From: Apostichopus leukothele | Lineage: Eukaryota > Echinodermata > Holothuroidea > Aspidochirotida > Stichopodidae | Assembly: GCA_010014835.2 (NCBI GenBank) | Contig: JAAAKB020000009.1 | Location: 1,229,518 to 1,279,635 of the forward strand | Length of the DNA stretch: 50,118 nt | Direction: 5' to 3' | Part shown: in pieces, positions 35,552 through 46,592 of the stretch | Layout: each line of letters begins with the position of its first letter | Numbering within the stretch: position 1 is the first letter of the stretch | Position numbers and translations under genes: made by a program | Notes under the pieces: model-generated | Seen by the model: only the letters and a program-made list of their open reading frames with translations | The model's database searches: none | What the model was told of the DNA's origin: nothing

Positions 35552-35629
35552 TTTGCCCTCTCTATCTTAATCTTGAGGATATGGCCTTGATCAGCTCAAT
35601 AGACAGCTCGAGTCTTGAAGCTTGGTTCG
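35552..35629 (+). CDS. Candidate internal exon, CPLYLNLEDMALISSIDSSS..., gene unknown
   Basis: A 78-nt segment with a good acceptor (CTTTTCTCCCAACAG|TT) and donor (TTCG|GTAATG), open in one frame as 2 nt + 25 codons + 1 nt: CPLYLNLEDMALISSIDSSS then LEAWF. The other frames contain stops or read poorly. Nothing else nearby is clearly part of the same gene, and I recognise no family. Chance agreement is possible at this length. Confidence 0.35.
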
Positions 35630-36009
35630 GTAATGGAAGAGTTCCTACATTCTGTTCTTGTACATTTCATTTATAATTGTCTAATTCATCCACTTAATGT
35701 TAAAGAGCAACTCTAATTTTGTCAGCCCTTTCTCAAACATTGTTGAATGCTCACAGCTTTCTTATGTATCTTTAAACTCAGATGAAACCAAACCAAGTTT
35801 ATTCTACAACCCATATTTTCAAACTGATCCATAACTGGTTATTTTATCTTGTAGTGGAGAATTTATGGCTGCAAATTTCATCATACACTTCAGTTCATGT
35901 AAAGGCCAAATTTTAGACAGATTGCAAGACAATGGGTACATGACAGTTCAAGTGCCTGTTTCCATTTTCTTTGTCTAAGTATTCATTGTGTGGCTCACCT
36001 CTGGGAAGA

Positions 36010-36700
36010 AATACTGATATTCTATGGTTGTCCAAGTAAAGATAGAATTACTAAGATATGTGTTAGTGTTTCTATGATTGTTGAAGAATACGAATAACTA
36101 AGATGGGATTCGTGATTGTCCAAGCATCCATATAATAACTAGCATGTGTGTCAGTGTTTCCATAATTGTCCAAACTTGCATAGAATAACTTAGATGTTAG
36201 TGTTCCATGTTTGTCCAAACACCCATAGAATAACTAAGATAGGTTTTAGTATTTCTTGGATGGTCCAAGCATTCAGAGAATAACTTAGATAGATGTTAGT
36301 GTTCCATGATTGTCCATACATCCATAGCATAACTTAGATGTTAGTGTTCCAAGATTGTCCATGCATCCATAGAATAACTAAGATAGGTTTTAGTATTTCT
36401 TGGATGGTCCAAACATCCATAGAATAACTAAGATGTTTATTAGTGTTCCATGATTGTCCAACATCCATAGAATAACTATGATAGAGGTTAGTGTTTCACA
36501 ATTTTCCAAACATCCACAGAAGAACTCAAATAGGTGTTAGTGTTTCTGTGATGGTTAAAGTATCCATAGAATAACTAATTAGATATGTGTGTTTCCCTGG
36601 TTTGAAGCATCCATAGAATAACTAAGATGTGTGTTAGTGCTTTGAGTGTCCAAGCATCCATTCAATAACAAAGATATGTGCTAATGCTCCCTGATTTTGC
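36010..36700. repeat. Degenerate minisatellite, about 55-60 bp unit x about 11
   Basis: Repeats of GTTAGTGTTCCATGATTGTC then CAAGCATCCATAGAATAACT and AAGATA. Units differ by many substitutions and small indels, so it is older than the 62- and 64-bp arrays. Confidence 0.9.
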
Positions 36701-37107
36701 AAGAATCTCTGTTTGATAAAGCTTTATTTTCAATCGATATTTGTTCTTGATTTGACTGATGAATGGTCATCCATAGAACCAAACTACTCTCCAAGTGTAT
36801 GAAGCAGTACTGCAAGAACTTCTATTAACAGAAGCTTCTGCAATCAGAATCAATATCAGAACATGTTCAAATGGGAAGTATTTAACACCCTTAGGATTTC
36901 TAAAGCTGGTGAAACACAACATGTTTGTGATTGTAGACCCTTTTAGACTAGAACTAGTAGTTGCTATTGGATTAAGAATTATCTAATCAAAATGCAACAT
37001 GCATCAGTGGTTGGGGGAATGGAAGAATTGGGTACCCATATTGGTAATTCTTTGCTTCAAGATGTACATTTAGTCATAAGTCTGCCTCAGTAACATTATA
37101 ACAGCAT

Positions 37108-37240
37108 TGTAACGAGTCACTTCATTTTCGGGTCCAGTCAAGTCATTACCAGTGATTTTTCTGACTTGAGTCACTATTTTATCTTTAAAGGGAAACATTT
37201 GAGTCACTTTAAGTTAGTGTCTGGAGTCATGACTCCTACT
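37108..37240 (+). repeat. GAGTC-rich interspersed repeat, forward copy
   Basis: AACGAGTCACTTCATTTTCG..CAAGTCATTACCAGTGATTT..CTGACTTGAGTCACT..GAGTCATGACTCC. The reverse complement of 17803-17875 matches it through ATTACCAGTGAT..TTCTGACT..GAGTC. Confidence 0.65.
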
Positions 37241-37412
37241 ACACTTTATTGTAATGTCATCGTTTCAGAAAAAGATTCAGCCCTCATTCAGTCTCTGAAC
37301 TGGAAGAAATTCTGTAAAACATTTAGCTTTTAGCATACCAAAAAGTTACTCCGGGAGCTAAAAGATATTTGTTAGTACTTTGGGATGAAATCTTGTAATT
37401 CTACCTTTGCTT

Positions 37413-37553
37413 AAAAGACTAATTGATACTCATAGTACTGTATTTGTATTAAGGCCAGAGGATTATATCCTTATGTAGTCTCTAAAAGACTAATTGATAC
37501 TCATAGTACTGTATTTGTAAGGCCAGAGGATTATATCCTTACGTAGTCTCTCA
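37413..37553. repeat. 71-bp tandem duplication
   Basis: Two nearly identical copies, starting at 37413 and 37484, of AAAAGACTAATTGATACTCA then TAGTACTGTATTTGTA..AAGGCCAGAGGATTATATCC. They differ by a 3-bp deletion and one substitution, so the event is recent. Confidence 0.95.
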
Positions 37554-37977
37554 GGAATTGTTAGGTTTGCCTGTCAGGTTTGGTATCCATGCCAACCATC
37601 AGACCTCAAATATCCAACCTATGTAACAGTTTTTGTTCTCTTTTTTTTTTTTTTTTTGGTACATTGGGTTAACTAATGGAGTTGTACACATGGTGCTTTG
37701 TATTTTATTTCCTTTTTGTTTTATTTTTGTAGATTTTATGAAGAAATGTTATTTTATCTATGATACAATTGCCTGCTCACATATCATAGAGAGTGGCTAT
37801 GGCACTGTTGACATTATGACACACAAATATAAGAAACAAAACACTGTCAGATTTTCCTGTTACTTTATTCTCCATTCAACCATTACTCCTTGCCAAGGGC
37901 AAAATTAATGTGATACGGTTGATGTGTGTTTGTATATGTATGTGCTGCCTATGCTTGTACACATGATAACTCAAAAC

Positions 37978-38151
37978 AAGGGCGTAGGAACCGGGGGGGC
38001 TGGGGTGGGCGCCAGCCCCCCCAGTGAAAAATATGGTGGGGCGGAAGTATCATTCCGCCCCCCCCCCCGCTCCCCAAGTCAGAAAACCCCTTTTTCATTT
38101 CCAAATGAGAAAAAAATCTCATTTGGAGCACCAAATTGCATCTAAGGCCAG
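37978..38151 (+). repeat. GGCGTAGGA-type G/C-rich interspersed repeat, running into a gap
   Basis: AAGGGCGTAGGAACCGGGGG..GGGCGCCAGCCCCCC..GGTGGGGCGGAAGTATCATT..CCGCTCCCCAAGTCAG..CATTTCCAAATGAG..AAAATCTCATTTGGAGCACC. Several internal palindromes are visible (GGGGGCTGG/CCAGCCCCC, CAAATGAGA/TCTCATTTG). It ends at the N run, so its 3' end is not known. Open frames crossing it are not genes. Confidence 0.75.
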
Positions 38152-38251
38152 NNNNNNNNNNNNNNNNNNNNNNNNNNNNNNNNNNNNNNNNNNNNNNNNN
38201 NNNNNNNNNNNNNNNNNNNNNNNNNNNNNNNNNNNNNNNNNNNNNNNNNNN
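38152..38251. other. Assembly gap, 100 N
   Basis: Exactly 100 N, the usual placeholder for a gap of unknown size, just beyond the 3' end of the 503-codon exon on the - strand. Any downstream exon of that gene close by would be lost here. Confidence 0.99.
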
Positions 38252-38383
38252 ATGACCGTGCAGTGGTTTCAAACAATCACATCACATAAGTTAATGCGTA
38301 AAATAGGGAAAGTGAAAGGATAGGTTGCATATAACAGATGCAGTTTGCTATGCGTTAAGTGTGTTAGTATCTCTACAGACGGG

Positions 38384-39895
38384 TTATAAATTCCCAACAA
38401 CACCAGAAGTGGACCTACCGCGGTGCTGCCTGTGATGCCGTCTGCTGGTTTGTGATCTCGTGGAACGTCGCTTCATAGTCGAGTCCAGGTTTGTCATGCT
38501 GTGGTATTGCCGTCCCTCCGACAAAGACCGGTGGAACTTCTCGGGCGGATTGAACGGTTGTTCTTTCCTCATTGAAAAGTATCCTAAATCTCGATCCTGT
38601 GACACCGCCCTCACCTTCGGTGACTGCAGCTCGTCCCTCCTCTTTGTTCTCGACTCTCGCTCCGTGGAGTAGTCCTGGTAACCTCTGGAATCCAGCTGAT
38701 GACTGGACTTTGATGACATACTGTAATTGCCTTCATTTTTCAGACGGGTTCCTTCAGTTTGGAGCCTCAGGTTACTGATGTCCTCGCGGAGATCGTCTAA
38801 GTCTGCCTCCTTCGTGAGTAAGGGACCGTATTGATAATTTCGGAACCATCCCGTGTGTTTCTCCCCGTCCTCTGCACTCTGAACTCCAGTGTCGCTGGTA
38901 TAATGATTTGACCCACCGTTGACCGTAGGGGACGAACGGCCGTCCCGAGAACCCGAATAGCTGCTCCTAGACGAACTCTTGAAGAGATCTCCGTCCGTAG
39001 TTTGATAACTTCTGGGAAATGTGCTGTAGGATTTGCTGCCCTTGTAATCCTTCAGGTTTCGTGACGTTTCCGAGCCAGCTGCATTGTAACCGTACCCAAA
39101 GCCATCAGAGAAGATGTCTGCCTTGGCCGGGCCGTTATAGTTGTGTCGGGAGCCACTGATTGTATGGAATTTGTTTCCATGGGAACCATACCTAGAGGAG
39201 CCGTTCTGTGTCTCCGAAGAGGACTGGTCGTAACGATGATCTAAAGACCCGTTGTCATAATCGCTGGACATGTTATGGTAGCGTTTATCGAGGCTGCCCT
39301 CCCTCTCCTCCTCCTCCTCCTCATCTTGATGCGGCTTCCAGCCATCGTAGCTGTTTCTGGAAAATTCCTCCCGATGTCGACTGGCCGAGCTGAAGCCACT
39401 CCCTCTCCGTGAGCTGTCCCCGAATGCGGGCCCGCGATCGTGGATCGATGGTGCGTCGTACAGGCCGTTGGTGGTTCGTTCGTAAGAGGATGGCATGCTC
39501 TCCCTGCTCATGGAGGAACCGCGCCGATCACTTTCAGTGAAATAACTCTTCCTCTGAGGAGGTGGGGAGAAATCGCTCATTCGTGACGATCCGCGGTCGC
39601 TGTAATGAGACGAGACGCGGTCGCTGTACCGCGACAGGTAGTCACTCTGGTGAGATGGCGGCCTCTCGTCGTAGCTAGACGTTATATGTTCGCTCATTCT
39701 AGAGGAAGGCCGGTCATTCTGCATTTGGGAAGATGTGGCTGATGACAAGTATGAGAACCCATGTTTATTTTGTCTAGTTGGGAGGGAGTGAAGAGACTGG
39801 CTCTTATTCAACATTCCTGAATACTGCCGGGGCTTGTACGTGTCCCCAAAATGACCGTTTCGGTGACGGTCCGAGTGGTAACTGTCAAAATCCAT
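38384..39895 (-). CDS. Ser/Arg/Tyr-rich, mostly disordered protein, 503-codon open exon; family not recognised
   Basis: One uninterrupted 503-codon frame with GC- and CpG-rich coding sequence in an AT-rich surround, so it is clearly a real exon. The ATG (MDFDSYHSDRHRNGHF) has an in-frame TGA 12 nt upstream. Residues 60-110 hold degenerate repeats of the type SSRMSEH / YSDRVSSHYSDRGSSRMSDF. An acidic run DEEEEEERE is at 191-199. Residues 362-381 (KEADLDDLREDISNLRLQTE) form the one likely amphipathic or coiled-coil helix, after a conserved-looking GWFRNYQYGPLL (349-360). The C-terminus is very basic (MKRRSTRSQTSRRHHRQHRG), and Ser-rich basophilic sites such as FHRSLSEG and KSQSLHSLP suggest phosphorylation. 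The frame ends GVVGNL-stop, but a donor-like CACCGCG|GTAGGT lies 10 codons earlier, so a spliced, longer form is possible. A scaffold or cytoskeletal role would be a guess. Confidence 0.8.
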   Translation of the reverse strand: MDFDSYHSDRHRNGHFGDTYKPRQYSGMLNKSQSLHSLPTRQNKHGFSYLSSATSSQMQNDRPSSRMSEHITSSYDERPPSHQSDYLSRYSDRVSSHYSDRGSSRMSDFSPPPQRKSYFTESDRRGSSMSRESMPSSYERTTNGLYDAPSIHDRGPAFGDSSRRGSGFSSASRHREEFSRNSYDGWKPHQDEEEEEEREGSLDKRYHNMSSDYDNGSLDHRYDQSSSETQNGSSRYGSHGNKFHTISGSRHNYNGPAKADIFSDGFGYGYNAAGSETSRNLKDYKGSKSYSTFPRSYQTTDGDLFKSSSRSSYSGSRDGRSSPTVNGGSNHYTSDTGVQSAEDGEKHTGWFRNYQYGPLLTKEADLDDLREDISNLRLQTEGTRLKNEGNYSMSSKSSHQLDSRGYQDYSTERESRTKRRDELQSPKVRAVSQDRDLGYFSMRKEQPFNPPEKFHRSLSEGRQYHSMTNLDSTMKRRSTRSQTSRRHHRQHRGRSTSGVVGNL

Positions 39896-41315
39896 AGTTA
39901 TTGGGCCTCAGATTCCAACGCGGTCTCACAGAATACAAAACAATCTAAAATGGCTTATAGATATCGAGTAGATTTGTCATGGCTTTACACTGAGAAAGAT
40001 CTGGGAAAAATAAATACATAAATTTCAAACAATAAGTATAAGTTAAACGTCCATGTACATTAACCGATACATGAAAATACTTACTGCAGTACATTACTGT
40101 ATAAACTGATCAAAAGTCAGTATGAATTGACTTGACTTGAATTGAACTCAATTGAACAATTACACCAGAGAGAAATGCCACAGTAACAAGGATCGTTTCT
40201 GGTTTCCAAGCATTTGCTCTTGAAAAAAAAACAAATCTCAGAGTGTCGTTCAATCTGTTTCTCTTACAAATAACTCAATAAGATACTGAATTGCTCTTAA
40301 GCTGTTTGTGGAAAGAACCATGCAAACATAAAATTAGAATAGGTACAGTTCTGTACTTAGCACATTCAACCACTATTATTCTACTTAAACTGATCCAAGT
40401 AATAATTAAAGGCAAAAGCCTTCATAATGGACACAAAAATATAATCAGTAAGATATTGAAGTTGTCTCTATTGAGGTACTGTCCAGCAGAAATCTTATAT
40501 CTGGAGAAGAGTCTAATAGGCTGTACACACTTACACATACCATATTTAAGTTTTGAAATAAATTTACTGAAAAATCAAAATTTAAAACATATATATTCAA
40601 ACTCTTTTACTCTAATTACAACTGAATTCTGCTGCCATGAAAAAAAATAATCCAAAACATAGGTATGGGCTCGAAAGTCTGCAAGCAAGTTTACAAAAGA
40701 AATCAAGAACACTTTTTTTGCTCTTTCTTTTCCAATGTGCCAAACTAATTTCTCAATTTTGATCCATCTTAGTTCTCTCTGTCATCAAAGCAACAGATGA
40801 ATTAATTAGCAAAAATCATTGACACTTTTCGTAACTTTTTATAGTACCACATCAATTCTTTATCTTAGTTTAGCAAATAATTCTTCATAAATTGTGTTCT
40901 TTCCTTAAATATTTGAACTCTGGCAAGGGAACTAATGTATGTATACCTGCAGCTGGTATTAAAAATATATCGTTGGGTCACGTTTATACTCGACACAAAC
41001 TGGCAGCAATACAGTAGCTTAATTCATCAAAGTTTGTATTCAAACTGTTCCTGAGAAGATTGCACAAGTCAATGCCAGTTTAACAACTTGTGAAAAGAAA
41101 TATCTCTCGGAAGTGTCGAGTGGAAACACTGACTTGAAACAGTCGAGTTCCCATTACACAAAAACTACAATACGAGCGAGTTATGCGAGGTCACACTGTA
41201 TGTGTTGATCCTGCCATTGGATATATACACATTGTACAGTACAGTACATGTACCTGCTGTATACACTAACAGAGAACCAGAGCTTTAAAGCTTGAGTATA
41301 ACCCCCCACCCCACA
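39896..41315. other. Intergenic, probable shared 5' region of two divergent genes
   Basis: No gene is seen. On the - strand, a pyrimidine-rich stretch ending TTCTGTGAG at about 39936 could be an acceptor for the 5' UTR of the 503-residue gene. The rest is AT-rich, without a clear TATA box or CpG cluster. Confidence 0.35.
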
Positions 41316-41700
41316 ACTCAAGAGTTAAAGGGTGTGAAGACTCTCGCAAAAAGAAAAGTCTAATGCTGGTAAGCTGACCTAGTTTCGAATGAGGTGTAAC
41401 AGAAGTGTTAGACACCACCATTGATCCCAGAAAATACGCACACAGCTTTCTACCTTCTGTTATTAGACACTAGTGTACAGTCAGTACATACAGCTGCAGG
41501 CAATACCCACAGCACAGTGTATAAACGATACAGCGATGGACATCTCAGGTCCAGCTAAAGATTTCAAGGTACTATCACGTTTCATTACTGTTTGCATTTT
41601 GTAGCGACAAGCAGAAAACTTCACTTGCAAGCAACGGAAAGTTAACTTTTTCAGAGCGTGGCACGCGGTTTGGGGCGAGTCTTCAATGCCTTTAAGCCAC
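41316..41700 (+). repeat. Copy 1 of a 380-bp duplicated block carrying a candidate first coding exon
   Basis: Matches 42627-43010 at roughly 90% by eye. Shared landmarks: GTGAAGACTC..CGCAAAAAGAAA, CCTAGTTTCGAATGAGGTGT, ACAGAAGTGTTAGACACCAC, ATGGACATCTCAGGTCCAGC and GTGGCACGCGGTTT..GGGC. The copies are direct, about 1305 bp apart, with about 0.9 kb of unshared sequence between them. Confidence 0.95.
41536..41568 (+). CDS. Candidate first coding exon, MDISGPAKDFK, possible start of a CRIB protein
   Basis: ATG with G at +4 and at -3, then ATG GAC ATC TCA GGT CCA GCT AAA GAT TTC AAG, split here as MDISGPAKDFK, with donor AAG|GTACTA. The string I-S-G-P-x3-F-K resembles the first half of the CRIB (Cdc42/Rac-binding) motif I-S-x-P-x(2,4)-F-x-H-x2-H-x-G. 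The His-x2-His half would be in the next exon, which I could not find in this window. The frame is open for about 23 codons above the ATG. The second copy of the block keeps the first nine residues and then reaches a stop. Very short, so tentative. Confidence 0.35.
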
Positions 41701-42626
41701 GTTCACGTTTGTTCTTCTCCAAGGAGGCTTAAATTAATGAAGAACAATCCCCCAAGCTAACCCTTATCTCCAATACAGCATACCTCGTACATCAGGACTT
41801 CAGGAGTACGGATGGTATTACACTAGTGCTCTGTTTATACACTGACATTATAGCTACAGCATCAAAGGAGGACTGCAGCTGGTTTTCAACTTTTACCATC
41901 CAATGAACTTCTAGAGGAAACTGTAGTAGCTGGCCCTGTTTTACGATTGTCCTCCTTCTGATCGGATTTAAGTTGATAATTTTTGTTTTTCACCACAGAA
42001 ATAATTGGATATTTGACCTACAAACTAAAAGCATTTATATAGTTCATCTACACTGTATTGTGTATGATGGGGTTCTTGAAATGAAGGGAATTAATCTCAT
42101 TCTTAGATGGCTCCCGAGGAACAGTAATTCAATTGCTGCCAGTGGTCTGTGATTGACGTCAGCACTACCCATGGAGCCAGCTTGAAAGGAAACTAAATGA
42201 AAAACTCTCTAATTAATCAAATGTTACTTTTGATACCCTGTTGCAACCTACTGATAGCAGCTTGAATAGGTTTGATTGAAATTATGGAGGTCATTAAACA
42301 GAATATTAGTGGTGAAATTTCCCCTGAAGTATATAGAAGATGTTGAATTGAGTAAAAGACAAGGAAGTAAAGTAGCCGCTAGGTGGTATATGTCAGAAAT
42401 TAACAACAGTTCAAAATTTTTATATTTAAATTTGTACATGATCAGTTCCAATTTCAATTTTCGTTTGATTTATTTTAAATTGTTTCGATACTGAGAAATT
42501 AAATTTGTATTAAGTATAGCCTAAATCAAACCAGTTTCAGAAGAATGGAATGGAAAATTTTTATTGTATGAGTAATGTAACTTTAAATTCCCAAGCTAAC
42601 ATGACATTTTGACCACTAAGTCTACC

Positions 42627-43010
42627 AGTTAAAGGTTGTGAAGACTCGCGCAAAAAGAAACCGTCTAATGCCGGTAATTTGACCTAGTTTCGAATGAGGT
42701 GTTACAGAAGTGTTAGACACCACCATCGATCCCAGAAGATACACACACAGCTTGCTACCGTCGGTAATGAGACACTAGTGTACAGTCAGTACATACAGCT
42801 GCGGTCTATACCCACAGCACAGTATACAAACAATACAGCGATGGACATCTCAGGTCCAGCTAAAGATAACAATTAAGGTATCACGTAACATTACTGTCTA
42901 CATTTTGTAGCGACATGAACAAAACGTCATTTGCAAGCAACAATAAGTTAACTTTTTCAGAGTGTGGCACGCGGTTTCGGGCAAGTCTTCAATGCCTTTA
43001 AAACCTTCAG
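42627..43010 (+). repeat. Copy 2 of the 380-bp duplicated block
   Basis: Second direct copy. The ATG at 42841 reads MDISGPAKDNN then TAA, so if copy 1 is a coding first exon this one has lost the donor-proximal codons (AAAGATAACAATTAAGGTAT against AAAGATTTCAAGGTACTAT). Upstream, promoter-like sequence is conserved between the copies. Confidence 0.9.
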
Positions 43011-44028
43011 TGGCAGGAATAAGGTCACTAACAGATCTAAAAACTAGTCAACCGAATGGCCAATAGTGGCAGAGTTCCAATTCACAGGTTCAGAAGGAAT
43101 TTCTAAATTAAATATCAACCATCTGCTATACATACTCACTACTTTTCAAATACTTTATGTTAGACTTTTTCCCGGTTTTGCTTTTCTGTTTGTTTTGCCC
43201 TTGTAACTTATCAGTGGTTTTCATGGATTGTCATATATATTTGCATTGCTGTGTGTGATACAGTGTGTAAATAAATTGGACAGGCCTGTGGTTTGTGCCA
43301 CATCTAGCATAAATTGAGGTCTGACTAATGTAGTTCCTGTACACAGGAGCTAAGGTTGGCAGATAATGTACTGTACATGAGAATTAGGCCTTCACAGTAA
43401 ATTGCAGTTTTCACCCTGACCCAAACAGTAGGGTCACTGCAACAGCCAGGTGTGTATACAGTGTGTGTGATTGTATTCTTTGAGGAAGGAACATCTCTTA
43501 ATATAGATAATGACCTGATGTCTCAGGAATGCCATCTCAAGAATTTTAAATAGCTGGGATGTTGTATGGACCCTCGAGATCAAGATTGTAAAGACTCTCA
43601 TTTAAAAGTAGAAGACCTAATTATTTATTAATAATCAATTGTTAATTCTTGCAATGACTCTGTGTGTAGGTTTGTTAATAGCTCAACGTGGAATAATTGA
43701 AATACAGTTGGTAAAAGTTTGTAGTCAAATGGCAGACTTTTATACCAAACAAACCTTCAGGGTGTTTGCCTAAGGAGCTCAAATTAAAAAAGTAAGAGAC
43801 CATCAATAGATTGTTGTGACAGGTTAAAGGTGAATGGTTGGTAAAATATGATTGGTTACTGAAATTGATCCAATTTTCAATAGTTTTGGTCTGAAGACCT
43901 TGCAAACCTAATGTTGTGTACAAAGAAGTTTTTGACGTTTACTTGAATTATATTCAAAAAGTGGGATTATTTCTAAGTTCTAAACAAACATCGTGTTCTA
44001 GACTCTTTGTCATTATTATTTAATGCAC
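43011..44028. other. Gene-less stretch, nothing recognised
   Basis: AT-rich sequence between the duplicated block and the 32-bp minisatellite. No exon with splice support. Confidence 0.4.
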
Positions 44029-45058
44029 TCCTCTCTTAACTGTCTCCATCTGATTTTCTGCATTCCTGTCTACTGTACATACTGTTTTATCTATGCTCCT
44101 GTCTACTTTACCTACTGTTTATTTAGTTCTTGTCTTCTGTATCTACTGTTCATCTACATTCCTGTCTACTTACTATACCTACTGTTTATCTATGCTCCTG
44201 TCTACTGTACCTACCGCTAATATATGCTCCTGTCTACTGTTCGTCTACATTCCTGTCTACTGTACCTAAGTACCGTACTGTTTATCTTCATTCCTGTCTA
44301 CTGTACCTAATGACAGTTCATTTACATTCCTGTCTACTGTACCTACTGTTTGTCTACGTTCCTGTCGACTGAACCTAATAACTGTTTATCTACGCTCCTG
44401 TCTACTGTACCTGGTACTGTTTGTCTACGTTCCTGTCCACTGTACCTACTGTGAATCTAGGCTCAGGACAGTCTACTGTACCTACTGTTTGTCTACATTC
44501 CTGTCTACTGTACCTTAGAAGTACTGTTTATCTACGTTCCTGTCCACTGTACCTACCGTGTATATACATTCCTGTCTACTGTACCTACTGTTTATCTATG
44601 CTCCTGTCTACTGTACCTACTGTTTGTCTACATTCCTGTCTACTGTACCTACTGTTTGTCTACGTTCCTGTCTGCTGTACCTACTGTTAATCTATGTTCC
44701 TGTCCACTGTACCTACTGTTTATATACATTCCTGTCTACTGTACCTGAGTACTGTTTATCTACATTCCTGTCATCTGTACCTAAGTACTGTTTATCTACA
44801 TTCCTGTCTACTGTATCTACTGTTTATCTACGTTCCTGTCTACTGAACCTGCTGTTTATCTACGTTCCTGTCTACTGTACCTACAGTTTATCTATGCTCC
44901 TGTCTACTGTACCTACTGTTTATCTACGTTCCTGTCCACTGTACCTACTGTACGTTAAGGTCTACTGTACCTAATTACTGTGTATCTTAGTTCCTGTCCT
45001 TTCTATTGTACCTACATTCCTGTCTACTGTACCTACCTTCCTGTCTACTGTACCTATG
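44029..45058. repeat. 1-kb minisatellite, 32-bp unit (about 30 copies)
   Basis: Tandem copies of TTTATCTACRTTCCTGTCTA + CTGTACCTACTG. Many units are exactly 32 bp; others carry 4-bp insertions (AAGTACTG) or are cut short. Variation among units (CATTCC, CGTTCC, TGCTCC) is patchy, as expected from slippage. Open frames of 80-138 codons rich in Leu, Tyr, Cys and Val run through it, but a 32-bp period is not a multiple of three and these are artefacts. Confidence 0.97.
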
Positions 45059-46443
45059 TTACCACAGTTTGTAACATTGTTGCATTCGCACACTTGAAGA
45101 CAACGAAAAAAGCTGAAATTTAACTTCGCTGCTTGCAAACTGGTCGATTTAGTGAAGTACAGTAGATAAAGTTTTAAGTTAGGAGGGCCACGTCAAAATA
45201 GCTGTCTCAAACAATTGGCAGTACTGATGCCATTTGGTCGGTCAATTCTCAACCCTGTCTGCATGTACTGTACTGTACTGTACAATAGGATGGGCACTAA
45301 AGTAACACTTTTCTTAAAATAGCTTTTTCAATAATCAAAGAATATTATGGTCATTAATGCATTGTGTAAACATTAAGTGCAGACTGCAGAGAACCTTAGT
45401 AAACCTCTTTTCTTTTCACCTACTATTGCACTGTCTATAGAGGCCTTCACCCTCCTATGGAGACTCTATCCCTTGATCACATTTAACAGAAAGAATCCTT
45501 TTTGTACAAAGTATTTTAATAGGTGTCGGTATGCCATGAACAGAAGCTAATCCTCTTTCACAAAGGGAACACAAATTTGATTTTTAGAGTAGTTTGGCAT
45601 TTAATTCCTTTGAATACCAGCATTGAGTGAGGGTGGTTCTGGTTTGGTGTGCTTTGTTCTGAGTATACACAGTGTGGGTTGTTAAACCTATTTTACAGTT
45701 GCTGGAAGTTTCCAAAAGTACTTTTCTGGAGCGGGTTCTGGTCCTCAAAATTATTTCTGAGACATTTAGCATTGTTAGAATAGACGATTAAATGTCTCAG
45801 TCTGTGAAACTAATTGAAGGGTGGCTGGCAAAACCTGTGTTGCAATTTGAGCATGTGGTGACCAATTATCTTACTTTCTAGCATATTTTGGGGGCATTAT
45901 ATTACTGATGTCCTGTAAACTGTCATTTTGTCCTCCAAAAATATACAGTACTGTCAGCATGATCACATGGTAACAGAACAAGTGTTCTGTGGAAATTAAA
46001 GTTTGCTTTTTTTCAATCCCAGGCTATGAAATTGTGGTGACTTTTCTCCAAGAAGTACCCATGCAGCTATTAAAGTCTATATTGATACATTAATTCATGA
46101 TAGAAATACTAGACATGCATGATTGAGGAGTAGATACATAAAGACAAGGAGCAAAATGACCCTATAACTCTTGTTTTTCTTTGGCCTAAGTGGCCAAATG
46201 GTATCCCAGATACGGCACACATAACAGTACCTCGGTTTAAGAACTTGCATTGGTACAAGTCCATGTTATTCCTTCAGTGAAACAATTTGAACTGAAATAT
46301 TAAGCACAAAGATCACTCCTTTTTTCTGTTGTCATCAAAACAAATTCCTTGCTTGCTTTTAAATCAGAATTAAATGAAACTTGGGGCATTTAATGGGATT
46401 TGTGCTCTGTTGGTCCATATAGCCTTTCTCCCAAGCTTTATCA
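45059..46443. other. Gene-less stretch, nothing recognised
   Basis: Contains a short TGTACTGTACTGTACTGTAC run at about 45264-45283 and otherwise AT-rich unique-looking DNA. Confidence 0.4.
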
Positions 46444-46592
46444 TTGAACCAGTTCACCTTAGCTACACCCAGCAGCACCTCAGTTGTTCTGGTCAACCAT
46501 ACCCCTCCCCAATGCCCCCACGGGCATTCCAGCCTTCCTCTCACCATCCTTCAGATATGGCTCCATCACAACACCTTCCCTCATTTCAATAG
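46444..46592 (+). other. Pro/Ser/His/Gln-rich open segment, possible terminal exon
   Basis: Richer in GC than its surround. One frame reads HLSYTQQHLSCSGQPYPSPM then PPRAFQPSSHHPSDMAPSQH and LPSFQ-stop, after a weak acceptor TCATTGAACCAG. The composition resembles the disordered end of a regulatory protein, but two other frames are also open, so coding status is undecided. Confidence 0.25.

Noticed and set aside
37924-38323. Frames on both strands across 38.0-38.3 kb
   Set aside because: They cross the G/C-rich interspersed repeat and the assembly gap.
44023-44974. Open frames of 65-138 codons rich in Cys, Leu, Tyr and Val
   Set aside because: They lie wholly in a 32-bp minisatellite. Frame openness follows from the repeat lacking stops, and related frames appear in shifted copies.
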